NCBI GenBank assembly: GCA_965247995.1
Contig: OZ252041.1
Span: forward strand, 124,001-188,000
Length of the DNA: 64,000 bases
Reading direction: 5' to 3'
Origin: JASLZO01 sp965247995
GTDB taxonomy: Bacteria > Chloroflexota > Dehalococcoidia > UBA6926
Shown: piece by piece, positions 18,000 to 26,140 of the stretch
How the letters are laid out: every line of letters begins with the position of its first letter
Position numbering within the stretch: position 1 is the first letter of the stretch
The notes under the pieces: generated by a model
Database searches by the model: none
Seen by the model: only the letters and a program-made list of their open reading frames with translations
Told to the model about the DNA's origin: nothing
Program-made: the position numbers and the translations under genes

Positions 18000-18707
18000 T
18001 CATCCGTCGAATCGATACCCGACCCCACGCAAGGTGACGATCCGCGTGGGTTTGCTTGGTCTTTCTTCGATCTTCTCCCTCAGCCACCTGACGTGCACAT
18101 CGACAGTCCGCTCGTCTCCGATGTAATCATGGCCCCACAATCGGTCCAGTATCATGCTTCGCGTCATTGCGTAGCCTTGGTTCCGAGCGAACACCGCCAA
18201 CAGGTCGAACTCACGGGGTTTCAGCTGAAGAGGACGTCCACCACGCCTTGCAGCGTGCGCACTTAGGTCGATCTCCAAGTCTCCCGAACGCAGGACTTCG
18301 TTGGGACCAGGCCCCTGATCGTCGTACGGGCCAACCGTCCGAGGACGCCGTAACAAAGCCCGCACGCGTGCCATCAACTCACGCATGCTGAACGGTTTGG
18401 TGACGTAGTCGTCCGCGCCTAACTCCAACCCGACGACCCGATCGATCTCCTCGCCACGTGCCGTCAACATCAGAATGGGGACGTCCGATTCGGTGCGGAC
18501 CGCCCGGCATACCTCGTAGCCATCGATGGTCGGCAACATCAGATCCAAAACGATGAGATCCGGCCCGACCTCCCGCGCCGTCTTGAGCCCCTCCGCGCCA
18601 TCGCGTGCGACATGGACGGCAAACCCATCAACGTCGAGGTTGTACCTGACAGCCTCGAGGAGGTTCTCCTCGTCCTCGATGACGAGCACGGTCTTCGCGG
18701 TCGTCAC
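18000..18707 (-). CDS. phoB: Phosphate regulon response regulator PhoB
   Basis: 235 aa OmpR/PhoB-type regulator. Receiver domain 1-125: VIEDEENLL acidic pair, phospho-acceptor Asp in LIVLDLMLP, Thr in MLTARG and Lys in YVTKPF. Winged-helix DNA-binding domain 135-232: LKPREFDLLAVFARNQG, RTVDVHVRWLREKIE, TLRGVGYRF. The start is GTG 18707, with GAAAGGG 7 nt upstream. The frame is open to 18902 but the extra 65 residues are unlike any receiver domain and the chosen length is standard. Expected to bind the PHO-box-like repeat before pstS. Confidence 0.92.
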   Translation of the reverse strand: MTTAKTVLVIEDEENLLEAVRYNLDVDGFAVHVARDGAEGLKTAREVGPDLIVLDLMLPTIDGYEVCRAVRTESDVPILMLTARGEEIDRVVGLELGADDYVTKPFSMRELMARVRALLRRPRTVGPYDDQGPGPNEVLRSGDLEIDLSAHAARRGGRPLQLKPREFDLLAVFARNQGYAMTRSMILDRLWGHDYIGDERTVDVHVRWLREKIEERPSKPTRIVTLRGVGYRFDG

Positions 18708-18941
18708 GTTCAGCCCTTTCGGCCCGGGCCAGCGGGCGCCGTTTGGCAAGATTCGCCTGCTGGTTCTGTACAGTACTCGACCGGTAACCCGCAAGTCCCT
18801 GTTGCCAGGCGGACGTTCCTTCTCGGTCGGCCGCCGTACCGCATCGTCGCGTGTGCGGAGATGGTCAAGGACGCCGGCGAATCGCTGAGATTGCTCACGC
18901 ATTCAGTCAGATCGCTCAACGATTCGAATTAGCTTCCGACC

Positions 18942-19302
18942 TGGTGGAGGCGGGGGAGAGTCGAACTCCCCGTCCAGAGGTTGTCCCGAGTGGAGCGCTA
19001 CAGGCTTAGTCGGTCTATTTGAGCATCTCGTCGATCGAAGCCCCAACCGACAGGGTCCCCGTCGACCAGCCGGAAGGTCTTAGGCCACCGCGCCCCGGCG
19101 GCGTGATGGCAGCATCCCGCTGAACTGTCGCTCGGCGCCACCCACGGGAGAAGGTGACCCCGAACGTCGCTACCTTAGATTAGGCAGCGAGAGCTAGGCG
19201 TTGGTTGTTGCCAGCTACTTTTGTGCCGCGTGTTTAGCGAGATCACGGCACCTCGGCCTGCTCTCTCACCGGGAGGGGCCCCTGTCGAATCCACGCGCCC
19301 CC
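18942..19302 (-). ncRNA. ssrA: tmRNA (SsrA RNA)
   Basis: Transfer-messenger RNA for rescue of stalled ribosomes, about 361 nt. The 5' end GGGGGCG (19302-19296) pairs with CGCCTCC near the 3' end, giving a 7-bp acceptor stem with one G-U pair, and the 3' CCA is encoded (18942-18944). Next to the 5' end is the universal GGATTCGAC; near the 3' end is the T-arm GGGAGTTCGACTCTCCC. An internal tag frame is present at 19180-19212. smpB, its protein partner, is directly upstream (57 bp). A TATACT at 19340-19345 on the minus strand could be the promoter -10 for a 5'-extended precursor. Confidence 0.95.
19180..19212 (-). other. tmRNA proteolysis tag reading frame
   Basis: Reading the tmRNA from GGC (19212-19210) gives GNNQRLALAA followed by TAA (19182-19180). 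The resume codon GGC is inferred by aligning the preceding AAAAGTAGCT with the conserved upstream context of the E. coli resume codon; if GCT were used the tag would start AGNN. The terminal LALAA is a typical protease degron. Confidence 0.8.
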
Positions 19303-19359
19303 AAACCGGAGATGCCGGCTCCTTCACCGGCGGTAGACCAGTATACGGGCTGGCGCTCG

Positions 19360-19872
19360 TTACACTCGGACCCGCATCGCCCGCTGCATGTCCCGTTCCG
19401 CGTCGCGCCGCGCTATCGCTTGGCGCTTGTCGAATCGTTTCCGGCCGCGCGCGAGGGCAATCTGCAGCTTTGCCCGGTGCCGTGTGATATACATCCGCAA
19501 CGGCACCAGGGCCAGGCTCGCGGTCTTTACCCCCCGCTGAAGCGTGTCGATCTGCGCCCTGTGCAATAGCAGTTTCCGCGGCCTCGTGGGCTCGTGGTTG
19601 TAAATATTCCCTTGCTCGTATGGCGCGATGTGCATCCCATGTATCCACGCCTCACCCAGATGGATTCGCGCGAATGCCTCTTGCAGCGACACTCGTCCCG
19701 CGCGCACCGATTTAATCTCCGTTCCGGTCAGCGCGATACCGGCCTCTAGGCTCTCGACGATCTCGTAGTCGAAGCGAGCCCTCCGGTTCTGCGCGACGAG
19801 GCGGTCTCCGCCGACCTGCTGTGCATCAACAGAGCGAGCCTTTGACTTCTTCGATTTGGGAGCCTTCGCCAT
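19360..19872 (-). CDS. smpB: SsrA-binding protein SmpB
   Basis: 170 aa partner of tmRNA in trans-translation. Conserved core from about residue 25: NRRARFDYEIVESLEAGIALTGTEIKSVR, then AWIHGMHIAPYEQGN, and the tail LVPLRMYITRHRAKLQIALARGRKRFDKR with the basic C-terminal helix. A 25-residue Lys/Ser-rich N-terminal extension is normal for the family. Adjacent to ssrA in the same orientation. Confidence 0.97.
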   Translation of the reverse strand: MAKAPKSKKSKARSVDAQQVGGDRLVAQNRRARFDYEIVESLEAGIALTGTEIKSVRAGRVSLQEAFARIHLGEAWIHGMHIAPYEQGNIYNHEPTRPRKLLLHRAQIDTLQRGVKTASLALVPLRMYITRHRAKLQIALARGRKRFDKRQAIARRDAERDMQRAMRVRV

Positions 19873-20026
19873 GGCCCAGTCAGTATAGGAATCGGGGCTG
19901 TGTCTTCCTATGAGACGTTGAGTCGAGTTGTCCAGGTCCGATGTGAGGTAGCAATCGCGTTACCAAAACTCGCGTCGATTTGTCGAGTTTGGAGGAGTTT
20001 GGGGTATCAAAGGGTTAAGAAAGGGG

Positions 20027-20055
20027 TTGACAACAACCACTACCCGTAGTTTATT
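20027..20055 (+). promoter_or_regulatory. Promoter of nrdR
   Basis: TTGACA at 20027-20032, 17-bp spacer, TTTATT at 20050-20055. The -35 is a consensus match and the spacing is ideal. NrdR box 1 lies between and over the -10, so repressor binding would block polymerase. About 70 bp upstream of the nrdR start codon. Confidence 0.7.
20037..20052 (+). promoter_or_regulatory. NrdR box 1
   Basis: Core palindrome CTACCCGTAG (20040-20049) fits the outer positions of the NrdR box (C-W-A...T-W-G) although the central AT-rich part is replaced by CCC. It overlaps the nrdR promoter and lies 30 bp (about three helical turns) from box 2, as is usual for paired NrdR sites. Confidence 0.55.
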
Positions 20056-20066
20056 GGACGCCGTTG

Positions 20067-20082
20067 CCCCAATATGTAGGGG
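20067..20082 (+). promoter_or_regulatory. NrdR box 2
   Basis: CCCCAATATGTAGGGG, with core CAATATGTAG at 20070-20079, closely matches the NrdR box consensus. Start-to-start distance to box 1 is 30 bp. Located around the probable transcription start of nrdR, suggesting autoregulation and control of nrdR-nrdJ. Confidence 0.65.
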
Positions 20083-20125
20083 TTGGAAAAGGAGCCGAGG
20101 GCGGCGGACGGGACGTACGAGCACG

Positions 20126-20659
20126 ATGCGTTGCCCTCATTGCGGCCACAGCGAGTCGAGGGTTCTGGACACTCGGGATTCGGATCATGGCATCAGGCGA
20201 CGGCGCCAGTGCCTGAGATGCGAGAACCGGTTCAGCACCGTCGAGAAGGCCCAAGCGGCCACGCTGATGGTCTCGAAACGCGGCGGAGGCGTGGAGGAGT
20301 TCGATCGGGCCAAGTTGCTCAACGGCATACGGCTCGCCTGCACCAGGCGGCCAATGCCAGCGGGTACTGTCGACAAGATCGTCGACGACATCGAAGAGGA
20401 CCTCCTTCGGCGGGGCAGGAGCGAAGTGACGAGCACTCTGATCGGCGAGTTGGCGATGGACCGCCTGCGGCGGCTCGACCGTGTCGCCTACATCCGCTTC
20501 GCCAGCGTCTATCGCGACTTCACTGACGAGGACGACTTTCGCCGGGCATTGGAGGGGTTGCAACGCGAGGGCGAGACCGCGGCCGGTCAGCTCTCCCTGC
20601 TCCCTCCGGATCGGAACAGCAGGGCTAGTAGGCAGGAGCGGCCACCTACCAGACGGTAA
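20126..20659 (+). CDS. nrdR: Transcriptional repressor NrdR
   Basis: 177 aa nucleotide-sensing repressor of ribonucleotide reductase genes. Starts MRCPHCGHSESRVLDTRDSD, a zinc ribbon (CxxC and CLRCENRF), followed by the ATP-cone domain (VSKRGGGVEEFDRAKLLNGIRLAC). The start at ATG 20126 is the conserved family start; the frame is open upstream to 20027 but those residues are not NrdR-like. About 20 residues of extra, basic C-terminal tail. Directly upstream of nrdJ, its likely target, with tandem NrdR boxes at its own promoter. Confidence 0.95.
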   Translation: MRCPHCGHSESRVLDTRDSDHGIRRRRQCLRCENRFSTVEKAQAATLMVSKRGGGVEEFDRAKLLNGIRLACTRRPMPAGTVDKIVDDIEEDLLRRGRSEVTSTLIGELAMDRLRRLDRVAYIRFASVYRDFTDEDDFRRALEGLQREGETAAGQLSLLPPDRNSRASRQERPPTRR

Positions 20660-20751
20660 GCAACGGCAGCGCAGCGCGGTAACGAGCAGTCGAGACGAGG
20701 AACGACACGGAGGCTAATAGGAATCATCGGGCGCCACCCACATCCGCGCGG

Positions 20752-20776
20752 ACGGCGTTGCGCGCTACAACGCCGT
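20752..20776 (+). repeat. Perfect inverted repeat between nrdR and nrdJ
   Basis: 9-bp perfect stem ACGGCGTTG (20752-20760) / CAACGCCGT (20768-20776) with a 7-nt loop in the 204-bp nrdR-nrdJ spacer. No U-tract follows, so it is not a standard terminator. It could be an mRNA processing or stability hairpin, or an operator. Confidence 0.6.
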
Positions 20777-20863
20777 TGCACGGTTGCGGACCGGCGTCCT
20801 ACCATCCAACCCCGATCCGGCCCGCCGTCGAGTGGAGGGCCATAACACGGAGGCCAAACAAGC

Positions 20864-23659
20864 ATGGTCGCGAGCAAGCCAAAGAATGCCAGCACCGAGC
20901 CCGATATCGTCGCGGCGAACCTCAACGCGCTCAAGGAGGCCGTTGCAGCCACCCTCGCCGGGCGTGGAGATGGTCAGCTTGCAGCCGATGACATCGACAT
21001 TGATGAACTAACCGACCGATTCCTTGCCCGAATCAGGGCCAAGGACGAATCAACCGACCTCCTCGAAAACCTCAATCCCATCAAGCCGGAGGCTGTCGCT
21101 TCTGCCTCCGCGTACAACCAACGCCTCAAGCGCCTCCTTCAACGTGAGGTCTCACAGGGTCAACTCAACGGCGGCACTTCGGACTCCGCGTCAAAGCGAC
21201 AGCCTTCGCCGAAGCGCGCGACCCCTCGGCGCAACGGACGCAAGGCCGAGGTCACGTTCGAGTGGGACGGGTCGGACGAGCCTGATCCGAGGGACTGGCT
21301 CTCAGAGAACGGGATGGCCGTCCTGGAGCGGCGCTACCTGGCGAAGGACCGTGAAGGCAACACGATTGAGGACCCGAAGGGAATGTTCCTCCGGGTAGCA
21401 CGAACCATGGCAGCGATCGAGACCCAGTACGACGCGTCAGCCAATGTCGATGAATGGACGCGGACCTTCTACCGCCTCATCGCCAACCTCGAATTCGTTC
21501 CGAACTCCCCCACCCTCATGAACGCTGGTCGTGAGCTTGGGCAACTCTCCGCCTGCTTCGTGCTTCCAGTTGAGGACTCGATCGATGACATTTTCGATTC
21601 GGTGAAGAACACGGCGCAGATCCACAAGTCCGGTGGCGGCACTGGATTCGCCTTCTCTCGGCTTCGGCCCGAGGGCGATGTCGTAGGTTCTACTGGTGGC
21701 GTCGCGTCCGGTCCTGTGTCGTTTATCAAGATCTTCGATGCCGCTACTGAACAGGTAAAGCAGGGCGGAACCCGGCGGGGCGCCAACATGGGCATCCTCC
21801 ATATCCAGCACCCGGACGTCGAGAAGTTCATCCACGTTAAGGACGACAACCAAACTCTCCAGAACTTCAACATCTCTCTCGCGGTTACCGATGCGTTCAT
21901 GGAGGCACTTGAGTCCGGAAGTGACTTTGAGTTGATCAATCCGCACTCCGGTCAGGTCACTGGCACGCTGAACGCCCGGGAGGTTTTCGACGACGTCACC
22001 CGCAGCGCGTGGAAGACCGGCGACCCCGGCATGATCTTCATCGACAAGATCAACGCTCAGAACCCAACTCCGGCGCTGGGCCAAATCGAATCCACCAACC
22101 CCTGCGGTGAACAGCCGCTCCTTCCTTATGAATCCTGCAACCTCGGGTCGATCAACCTCAATAGGGTTCTCCGTCCGGGAACTGGCTCGGGCGGAACGAC
22201 TGGCCTGGAGATCGACTGGGACAAGCTCGGCGAGATCGTTGCTGTCGCGACCAGATTCTTGGATAACGTGATCGACGCCAATTCCTACCCGATCCCCCAG
22301 ATCGACGAGATGTCGAAGACGACACGGCGCATCGGCCTAGGAATCATGGGTTGGGCCGATATTCTCAGCCGTATGGGCGTCGCCTATGACTCCGAAGAAG
22401 CCCTCGGAATCGGGGAGCGAGTCATGAGCTTTATCCAAGAACGCACGTGGGGGGCTTCTCAAGACCTGGCCGAGGAGCGTGGACCGTTCCCCGCATTCTA
22501 CGGCTCGATCTACGACGTCCCTGATGCCCGGCCCATGCGGAACTCGGCTCCGACCACCATCGCGCCGACGGGGACGATCAGCATCATCGCAGAGGCCTCC
22601 AGCGGTATCGAGCCGCTGTTCGCTCTTTCTTACGTCCGCAACGTCATGGACCGCACGCGACTGGTTGAAGTGAATCCATGGTTCAAGCAGGCAGCGGAAG
22701 AGGGTGGATTCTTCTCAGAGGAGCTCATGCAACAGCTCGCCGACGCTGGATCGGCGCGCGGCATCGACAGCGTGCCCATCGCGGCACAGGAGGCCTTCGC
22801 CACCTCCCACGACATCGCTCCGGAGTGGCACGTCCGCATGCAAGCCGCATTCCAGAAGTACACGGATAACGCCGTCTCCAAGACCATCAACCTTCCTCAC
22901 GACGCGACGGTGGACGACGTGGCACACGCGTACCACCTCGCCTATCAGCTTGGATGCAAAGGCATAACCATCTATCGCGATGGCTCGAAGGACGAGCAGG
23001 TCCTCTCCACAGGCAGGACCATCAACCCTTCGACCGCATCGTCAACGGATGACGCTCCACTCACGGCATACCGCGTTCCACGCACACGACCGGGAACGCT
23101 CAACGGAGTAGTGGAACGCGTGCGCACCGGACACGGCAACGTCTACATCACCATCACTCGCGATGAACACGGGAATGCGTTCGAGGTCTTCACGAACTTG
23201 GGCAAAGCCGGCTCTGACGACGCCGCTTACCTCGAGGCCGTCAGCCGGCTAGCATCCCTCGCCCTCCGTTCCGGCATCGATCCAGCCCAGGTAATCGAGC
23301 AACTCAAGGGGATCACGTGTCACCCGACTTGGGACGAGGGCCACCAGGTCCTGAGCGCCCCGGACGCTGTCGCCATCGCATTGATGCGCCACGCGGCTCC
23401 ACCGAACCAAGAACGTGATGAGTTGCGCCGTCGCGCTCAGGAAGCCTTCGCTGACAAGGTATCGATCGACCAATTCGAGCCGATGGACCACTCGGTTGCG
23501 ACCCAACCTGGGCTGTTCCCCGGTCGAGGCGAACCGCCTCCGGCGCCGCCTATCGAAACGTCTGAACGTCCGACGCTTCAGTGCCCAGACTGCTACAACG
23601 CTCTCGTCGTCGCGGAAGGATGTCTGCTCTGCACGGCTTGCGGGTATTCCAAGTGCTGA
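20864..23659 (+). CDS. nrdJ: Adenosylcobalamin-dependent ribonucleotide reductase (class II)
   Basis: 931 aa enzyme reducing ribonucleotides to deoxyribonucleotides with coenzyme B12 as radical source. After a roughly 120-residue N-terminal region come the catalytic segments: ELGQLSACFVLPVEDS (first redox Cys), KSGGGTGFAFSRLRP, STNPCGEQPLLPYESCNLGSINL (radical Cys and Glu loop with second redox Cys) and APTGTISIIAEASSGIEP (nucleotide binding). A C-terminal zinc-ribbon CPDC...CTACGYSKC acts as shuttle cysteines. Length fits the long class II type. GGAGG lies 10 nt before ATG 20864. No cobalamin riboswitch is visible in the 204-bp upstream gap. Regulated presumably by NrdR encoded upstream. Confidence 0.96.
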   Translation: MVASKPKNASTEPDIVAANLNALKEAVAATLAGRGDGQLAADDIDIDELTDRFLARIRAKDESTDLLENLNPIKPEAVASASAYNQRLKRLLQREVSQGQLNGGTSDSASKRQPSPKRATPRRNGRKAEVTFEWDGSDEPDPRDWLSENGMAVLERRYLAKDREGNTIEDPKGMFLRVARTMAAIETQYDASANVDEWTRTFYRLIANLEFVPNSPTLMNAGRELGQLSACFVLPVEDSIDDIFDSVKNTAQIHKSGGGTGFAFSRLRPEGDVVGSTGGVASGPVSFIKIFDAATEQVKQGGTRRGANMGILHIQHPDVEKFIHVKDDNQTLQNFNISLAVTDAFMEALESGSDFELINPHSGQVTGTLNAREVFDDVTRSAWKTGDPGMIFIDKINAQNPTPALGQIESTNPCGEQPLLPYESCNLGSINLNRVLRPGTGSGGTTGLEIDWDKLGEIVAVATRFLDNVIDANSYPIPQIDEMSKTTRRIGLGIMGWADILSRMGVAYDSEEALGIGERVMSFIQERTWGASQDLAEERGPFPAFYGSIYDVPDARPMRNSAPTTIAPTGTISIIAEASSGIEPLFALSYVRNVMDRTRLVEVNPWFKQAAEEGGFFSEELMQQLADAGSARGIDSVPIAAQEAFATSHDIAPEWHVRMQAAFQKYTDNAVSKTINLPHDATVDDVAHAYHLAYQLGCKGITIYRDGSKDEQVLSTGRTINPSTASSTDDAPLTAYRVPRTRPGTLNGVVERVRTGHGNVYITITRDEHGNAFEVFTNLGKAGSDDAAYLEAVSRLASLALRSGIDPAQVIEQLKGITCHPTWDEGHQVLSAPDAVAIALMRHAAPPNQERDELRRRAQEAFADKVSIDQFEPMDHSVATQPGLFPGRGEPPPAPPIETSERPTLQCPDCYNALVVAEGCLLCTACGYSKC

Positions 23660-23734
23660 CCGCCCACACACCACAACGGCCAAAGGAGGCCGACTAAATA
23701 GCCAAACCTCCTCCCTTCCACCCTACCCCCTGAG

Positions 23735-23768
23735 CCAACGAGTCGGGTCCCCCACCCCGACTCGTTGG
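23735..23768 (+). terminator. Rho-independent terminator after nrdJ
   Basis: 13-bp perfect stem CCAACGAGTCGGG (23735-23747) / CCCGACTCGTTGG (23756-23768) with an 8-nt loop, followed by TCGTTCTT. It lies 75 bp downstream of the nrdJ stop and before the next gene on the same strand. Confidence 0.75.
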
Positions 23769-23859
23769 TCGTTCTTGGACCGCAAGACACGGCGCCCCCT
23801 TTGTTCTCTCCCGTATGGGTGATAGCGTTCCCATCGATAACGCCTGAGTTGGAGTTGCC

Positions 23860-25041
23860 ATGACGTACGCTTCAAACGCCGATCGCGACCCGCCTGTCCG
23901 CATCCTCCTCGGTCCGGGACCCAGCAACGTCCACCCGCGTGTGAGCCAAGCGCTCTCGGCACCGATCGTTGGCCACCTCGATCCGGCATTCCTCGAGATC
24001 ATGAACGAGACGGTTGACCTTCTCCGGGAGACCTTCCAGACGTCGAACCAATTGACGCTTCCGCTCTCGGGCACCGGATCAGCCGGCATGGAAGCCGCGA
24101 TCGCGAACGCCGTCGAGCCGGGTGAGACCGTCGTTATTGGCGTGAACGGCCTTTTTGGCGAGCGGATGTGCGACGTGGCCGAACGTTACGGCGCGAATGT
24201 GGTCAGAGTCGAATCAGAATGGGGCCGGCCGCTGGACCCGGACGCCGTCCGCCGCGTGCTCGCGTCGACTCCCGAACCGAAGCTGCTTGCTGCGATCCAC
24301 GTCGAGACCTCGACCGGCGTCATCCAGCCGTTGGCGGACCTCGCCCAGGCCGCGCACGACGTCGGAGCTTTATTCCTCGTCGATGCGGTGACATCCCTCG
24401 GAGGCTGCGACCTGCGCGTTGATGAATGGGGCATCGATATCGCATACAGCGGCACGCAGAAGTGCTTGGGCGTCCCGCCGGGCCTCGCGCCCATCACCCT
24501 TAACGAAAACGCTCGGGAGGCGTTACACCGCCGCTCGACGAAGGTCCGCAGCTGGTATTTGGACCTGTCCATGATCGAGGACTACTGGGGCGAGGGGCGC
24601 ACGTACCACCACACCGCTCCAATATCGATGATCTATGCCCTCCGTGCGGGGTTACAACTGATCCGCGAAGAGGGTCTCGAAACCCGGTTCGCGCGACATC
24701 GCCGGAACGCCGCGAGTCTTCGCGCGGGACTGCAAGCATTGGGACTCAGTCTCGTCGTTCCCGAACCCTTCCAAGCTGATTCGCTAACGACCGTGTACAT
24801 CCCTGAGGGAGCGGATGATGCGGCAGCGCGGCGGTCCTTGCTCGACCTGCACGGCATCGAGATCGGAGGCGGGCTCGGTCCGTTCCGTGGCCGCATCTGG
24901 CGAATTGGCCTCATGGGGCATTCGTCGAACGCTCAGAACGTATTGGTCCTCCTTCACGCACTCGGAACCGTGCTCTCAGACCAGGGGGTCGAGTTGCCAA
25001 CTGCCGCTGCGGTCGCTACGGCGGCAGGCGCCCTTCACTAG
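23860..25041 (+). CDS. Alanine-glyoxylate / serine-pyruvate type aminotransferase
   Basis: 393 aa PLP-dependent class V aminotransferase of the AGXT/SPT group. LLGPGPSNVHPRV at the N-terminus, SGTGSAGMEAAIANAV (PLP phosphate region), HVETSTGV, DAVTSLGG with the PLP-ring Asp, the Schiff-base Lys in SGTQKCLGVPPG, and RIGLMGHSS with the carboxylate-binding Arg. Likely transaminates glyoxylate or pyruvate using alanine or serine. Monocistronic; convergent with thiQ (4 bp between stops). Confidence 0.92.
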   Translation: MTYASNADRDPPVRILLGPGPSNVHPRVSQALSAPIVGHLDPAFLEIMNETVDLLRETFQTSNQLTLPLSGTGSAGMEAAIANAVEPGETVVIGVNGLFGERMCDVAERYGANVVRVESEWGRPLDPDAVRRVLASTPEPKLLAAIHVETSTGVIQPLADLAQAAHDVGALFLVDAVTSLGGCDLRVDEWGIDIAYSGTQKCLGVPPGLAPITLNENAREALHRRSTKVRSWYLDLSMIEDYWGEGRTYHHTAPISMIYALRAGLQLIREEGLETRFARHRRNAASLRAGLQALGLSLVVPEPFQADSLTTVYIPEGADDAAARRSLLDLHGIEIGGGLGPFRGRIWRIGLMGHSSNAQNVLVLLHALGTVLSDQGVELPTAAAVATAAGALH

Positions 25042-25045
25042 GGCG

Positions 25046-26140
25046 CTACTCGCGGCGCCAGGGGAGTAGACGGGCCGTTTCGACGTTGATGGTCACCCAT
25101 GCGCGGTCGCCACGTACCGGCACCCATCCCCCAGACACCGCCGCCGCAACCCCGGACAGAGTGAACCCGGAATCGACCGTCCGGACTGAAACAACATAGC
25201 GACCAGCCCGCATAACAGCATCCTCCACGGAGACTGGCAGGGAATCAGGTTCCGCGTGCGACTTCACTCCGACCGCGTCGATCGGCAACAGGAGTGTGCG
25301 GACTTCACTCTCGCTCGACCAACTCGGCGCCAATGGCAGTTCCCACCGTCCCAGACCCGTTTCCACGGTCGCGGCGCGGCCCTTCACGCCGACCACCATC
25401 GCATCGATCAAGTTTTGGTGCCCTAGAAAACGAGCGATGAACGGCGAGGCGGGCCCGTAGTAGACGTCCGCCGCCGGCCCCATTTGAGCGACCCTCCCAT
25501 TGTTCACCACCGCGACACGATCGGCGACTGCAAACGCCTCATCTTGGTCGTGGGTCACGTACAGCGCGGTCACCTGCTCATCTCGGAGGACGGCCCGGAT
25601 CTCATTGATCAGGTCGTCCCGGAGTGTGCGGTCAAGCGACCCCAGCGGCTCATCTAGCATCAGCACGGACGGTCGCGGCGCCAGGGAACGGGCCAGAGCG
25701 ACCCTCTGCTGTTCGCCCCCCGAGAGCTCGTCGGTCCGTCGCTGGAGCAGGTGACCAATCCTTACCAGCGCAGCGAGTTCCCGTACTCGGGCACCCGAGT
25801 CCCCCGCCTCCCAACGCTGCATCCGTAACCCGAAGGCGATGTTGTCGAACACGTTGAGGTGCGGAAACAGGGCTAGGTCTTGGAACATCAGGCCGAACCC
25901 CCGGTCGGAGACGAGCGTCGAACTTAACGACCGTCCTTGCAGGCGCACTTCCCCTTCGTCAGGGTCCACAAGTCCGGAGATCACCCGCAACAACGTGCTC
26001 TTCCCGGACCCGCTTGGACCGAGGAGGGCGACGGTCTCACCGCGCGCGATGTTCAGGTTGATGCCATCGAGCGCGGTCGTTTGACCGAACCGTTTTACGA
26101 CCCCGTCGACCTCAAGAAAGGTCGTCAGAATTCGCCCCAT
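25046..26140 (-). CDS. thiQ: Thiamine ABC transporter ATPase, with C-terminal TOBE-like region
   Basis: 364 aa. Walker A GPSGSGKST, signature LSGGEQQR, Walker B LMLDEPLGSLD, switch His VTHDQDEAF. About 130 C-terminal residues beyond the ABC core resemble the TOBE-type regulatory region of iron/polyamine ATPases; enteric ThiQ (about 230 aa) lacks this. It overlaps the permease gene by 16 bp. Thiamine specificity rests on the TPP riboswitch and the ThiB-like binding protein of the same operon, not on the ATPase itself. Confidence 0.85.
   Translation of the reverse strand: MGRILTTFLEVDGVVKRFGQTTALDGINLNIARGETVALLGPSGSGKSTLLRVISGLVDPDEGEVRLQGRSLSSTLVSDRGFGLMFQDLALFPHLNVFDNIAFGLRMQRWEAGDSGARVRELAALVRIGHLLQRRTDELSGGEQQRVALARSLAPRPSVLMLDEPLGSLDRTLRDDLINEIRAVLRDEQVTALYVTHDQDEAFAVADRVAVVNNGRVAQMGPAADVYYGPASPFIARFLGHQNLIDAMVVGVKGRAATVETGLGRWELPLAPSWSSESEVRTLLLPIDAVGVKSHAEPDSLPVSVEDAVMRAGRYVVSVRTVDSGFTLSGVAAAVSGGWVPVRGDRAWVTINVETARLLPWRRE

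Noticed and set aside
18708..18902. 65-residue N-terminal extension of PhoB
   Set aside because: Receiver domains start at VLVIEDEE; GTG 18707 has an SD and gives the normal length.
20660..20863. Cobalamin riboswitch before B12-dependent nrdJ
   Set aside because: No B12-box-like sequence or room for the aptamer; only a simple hairpin was found.
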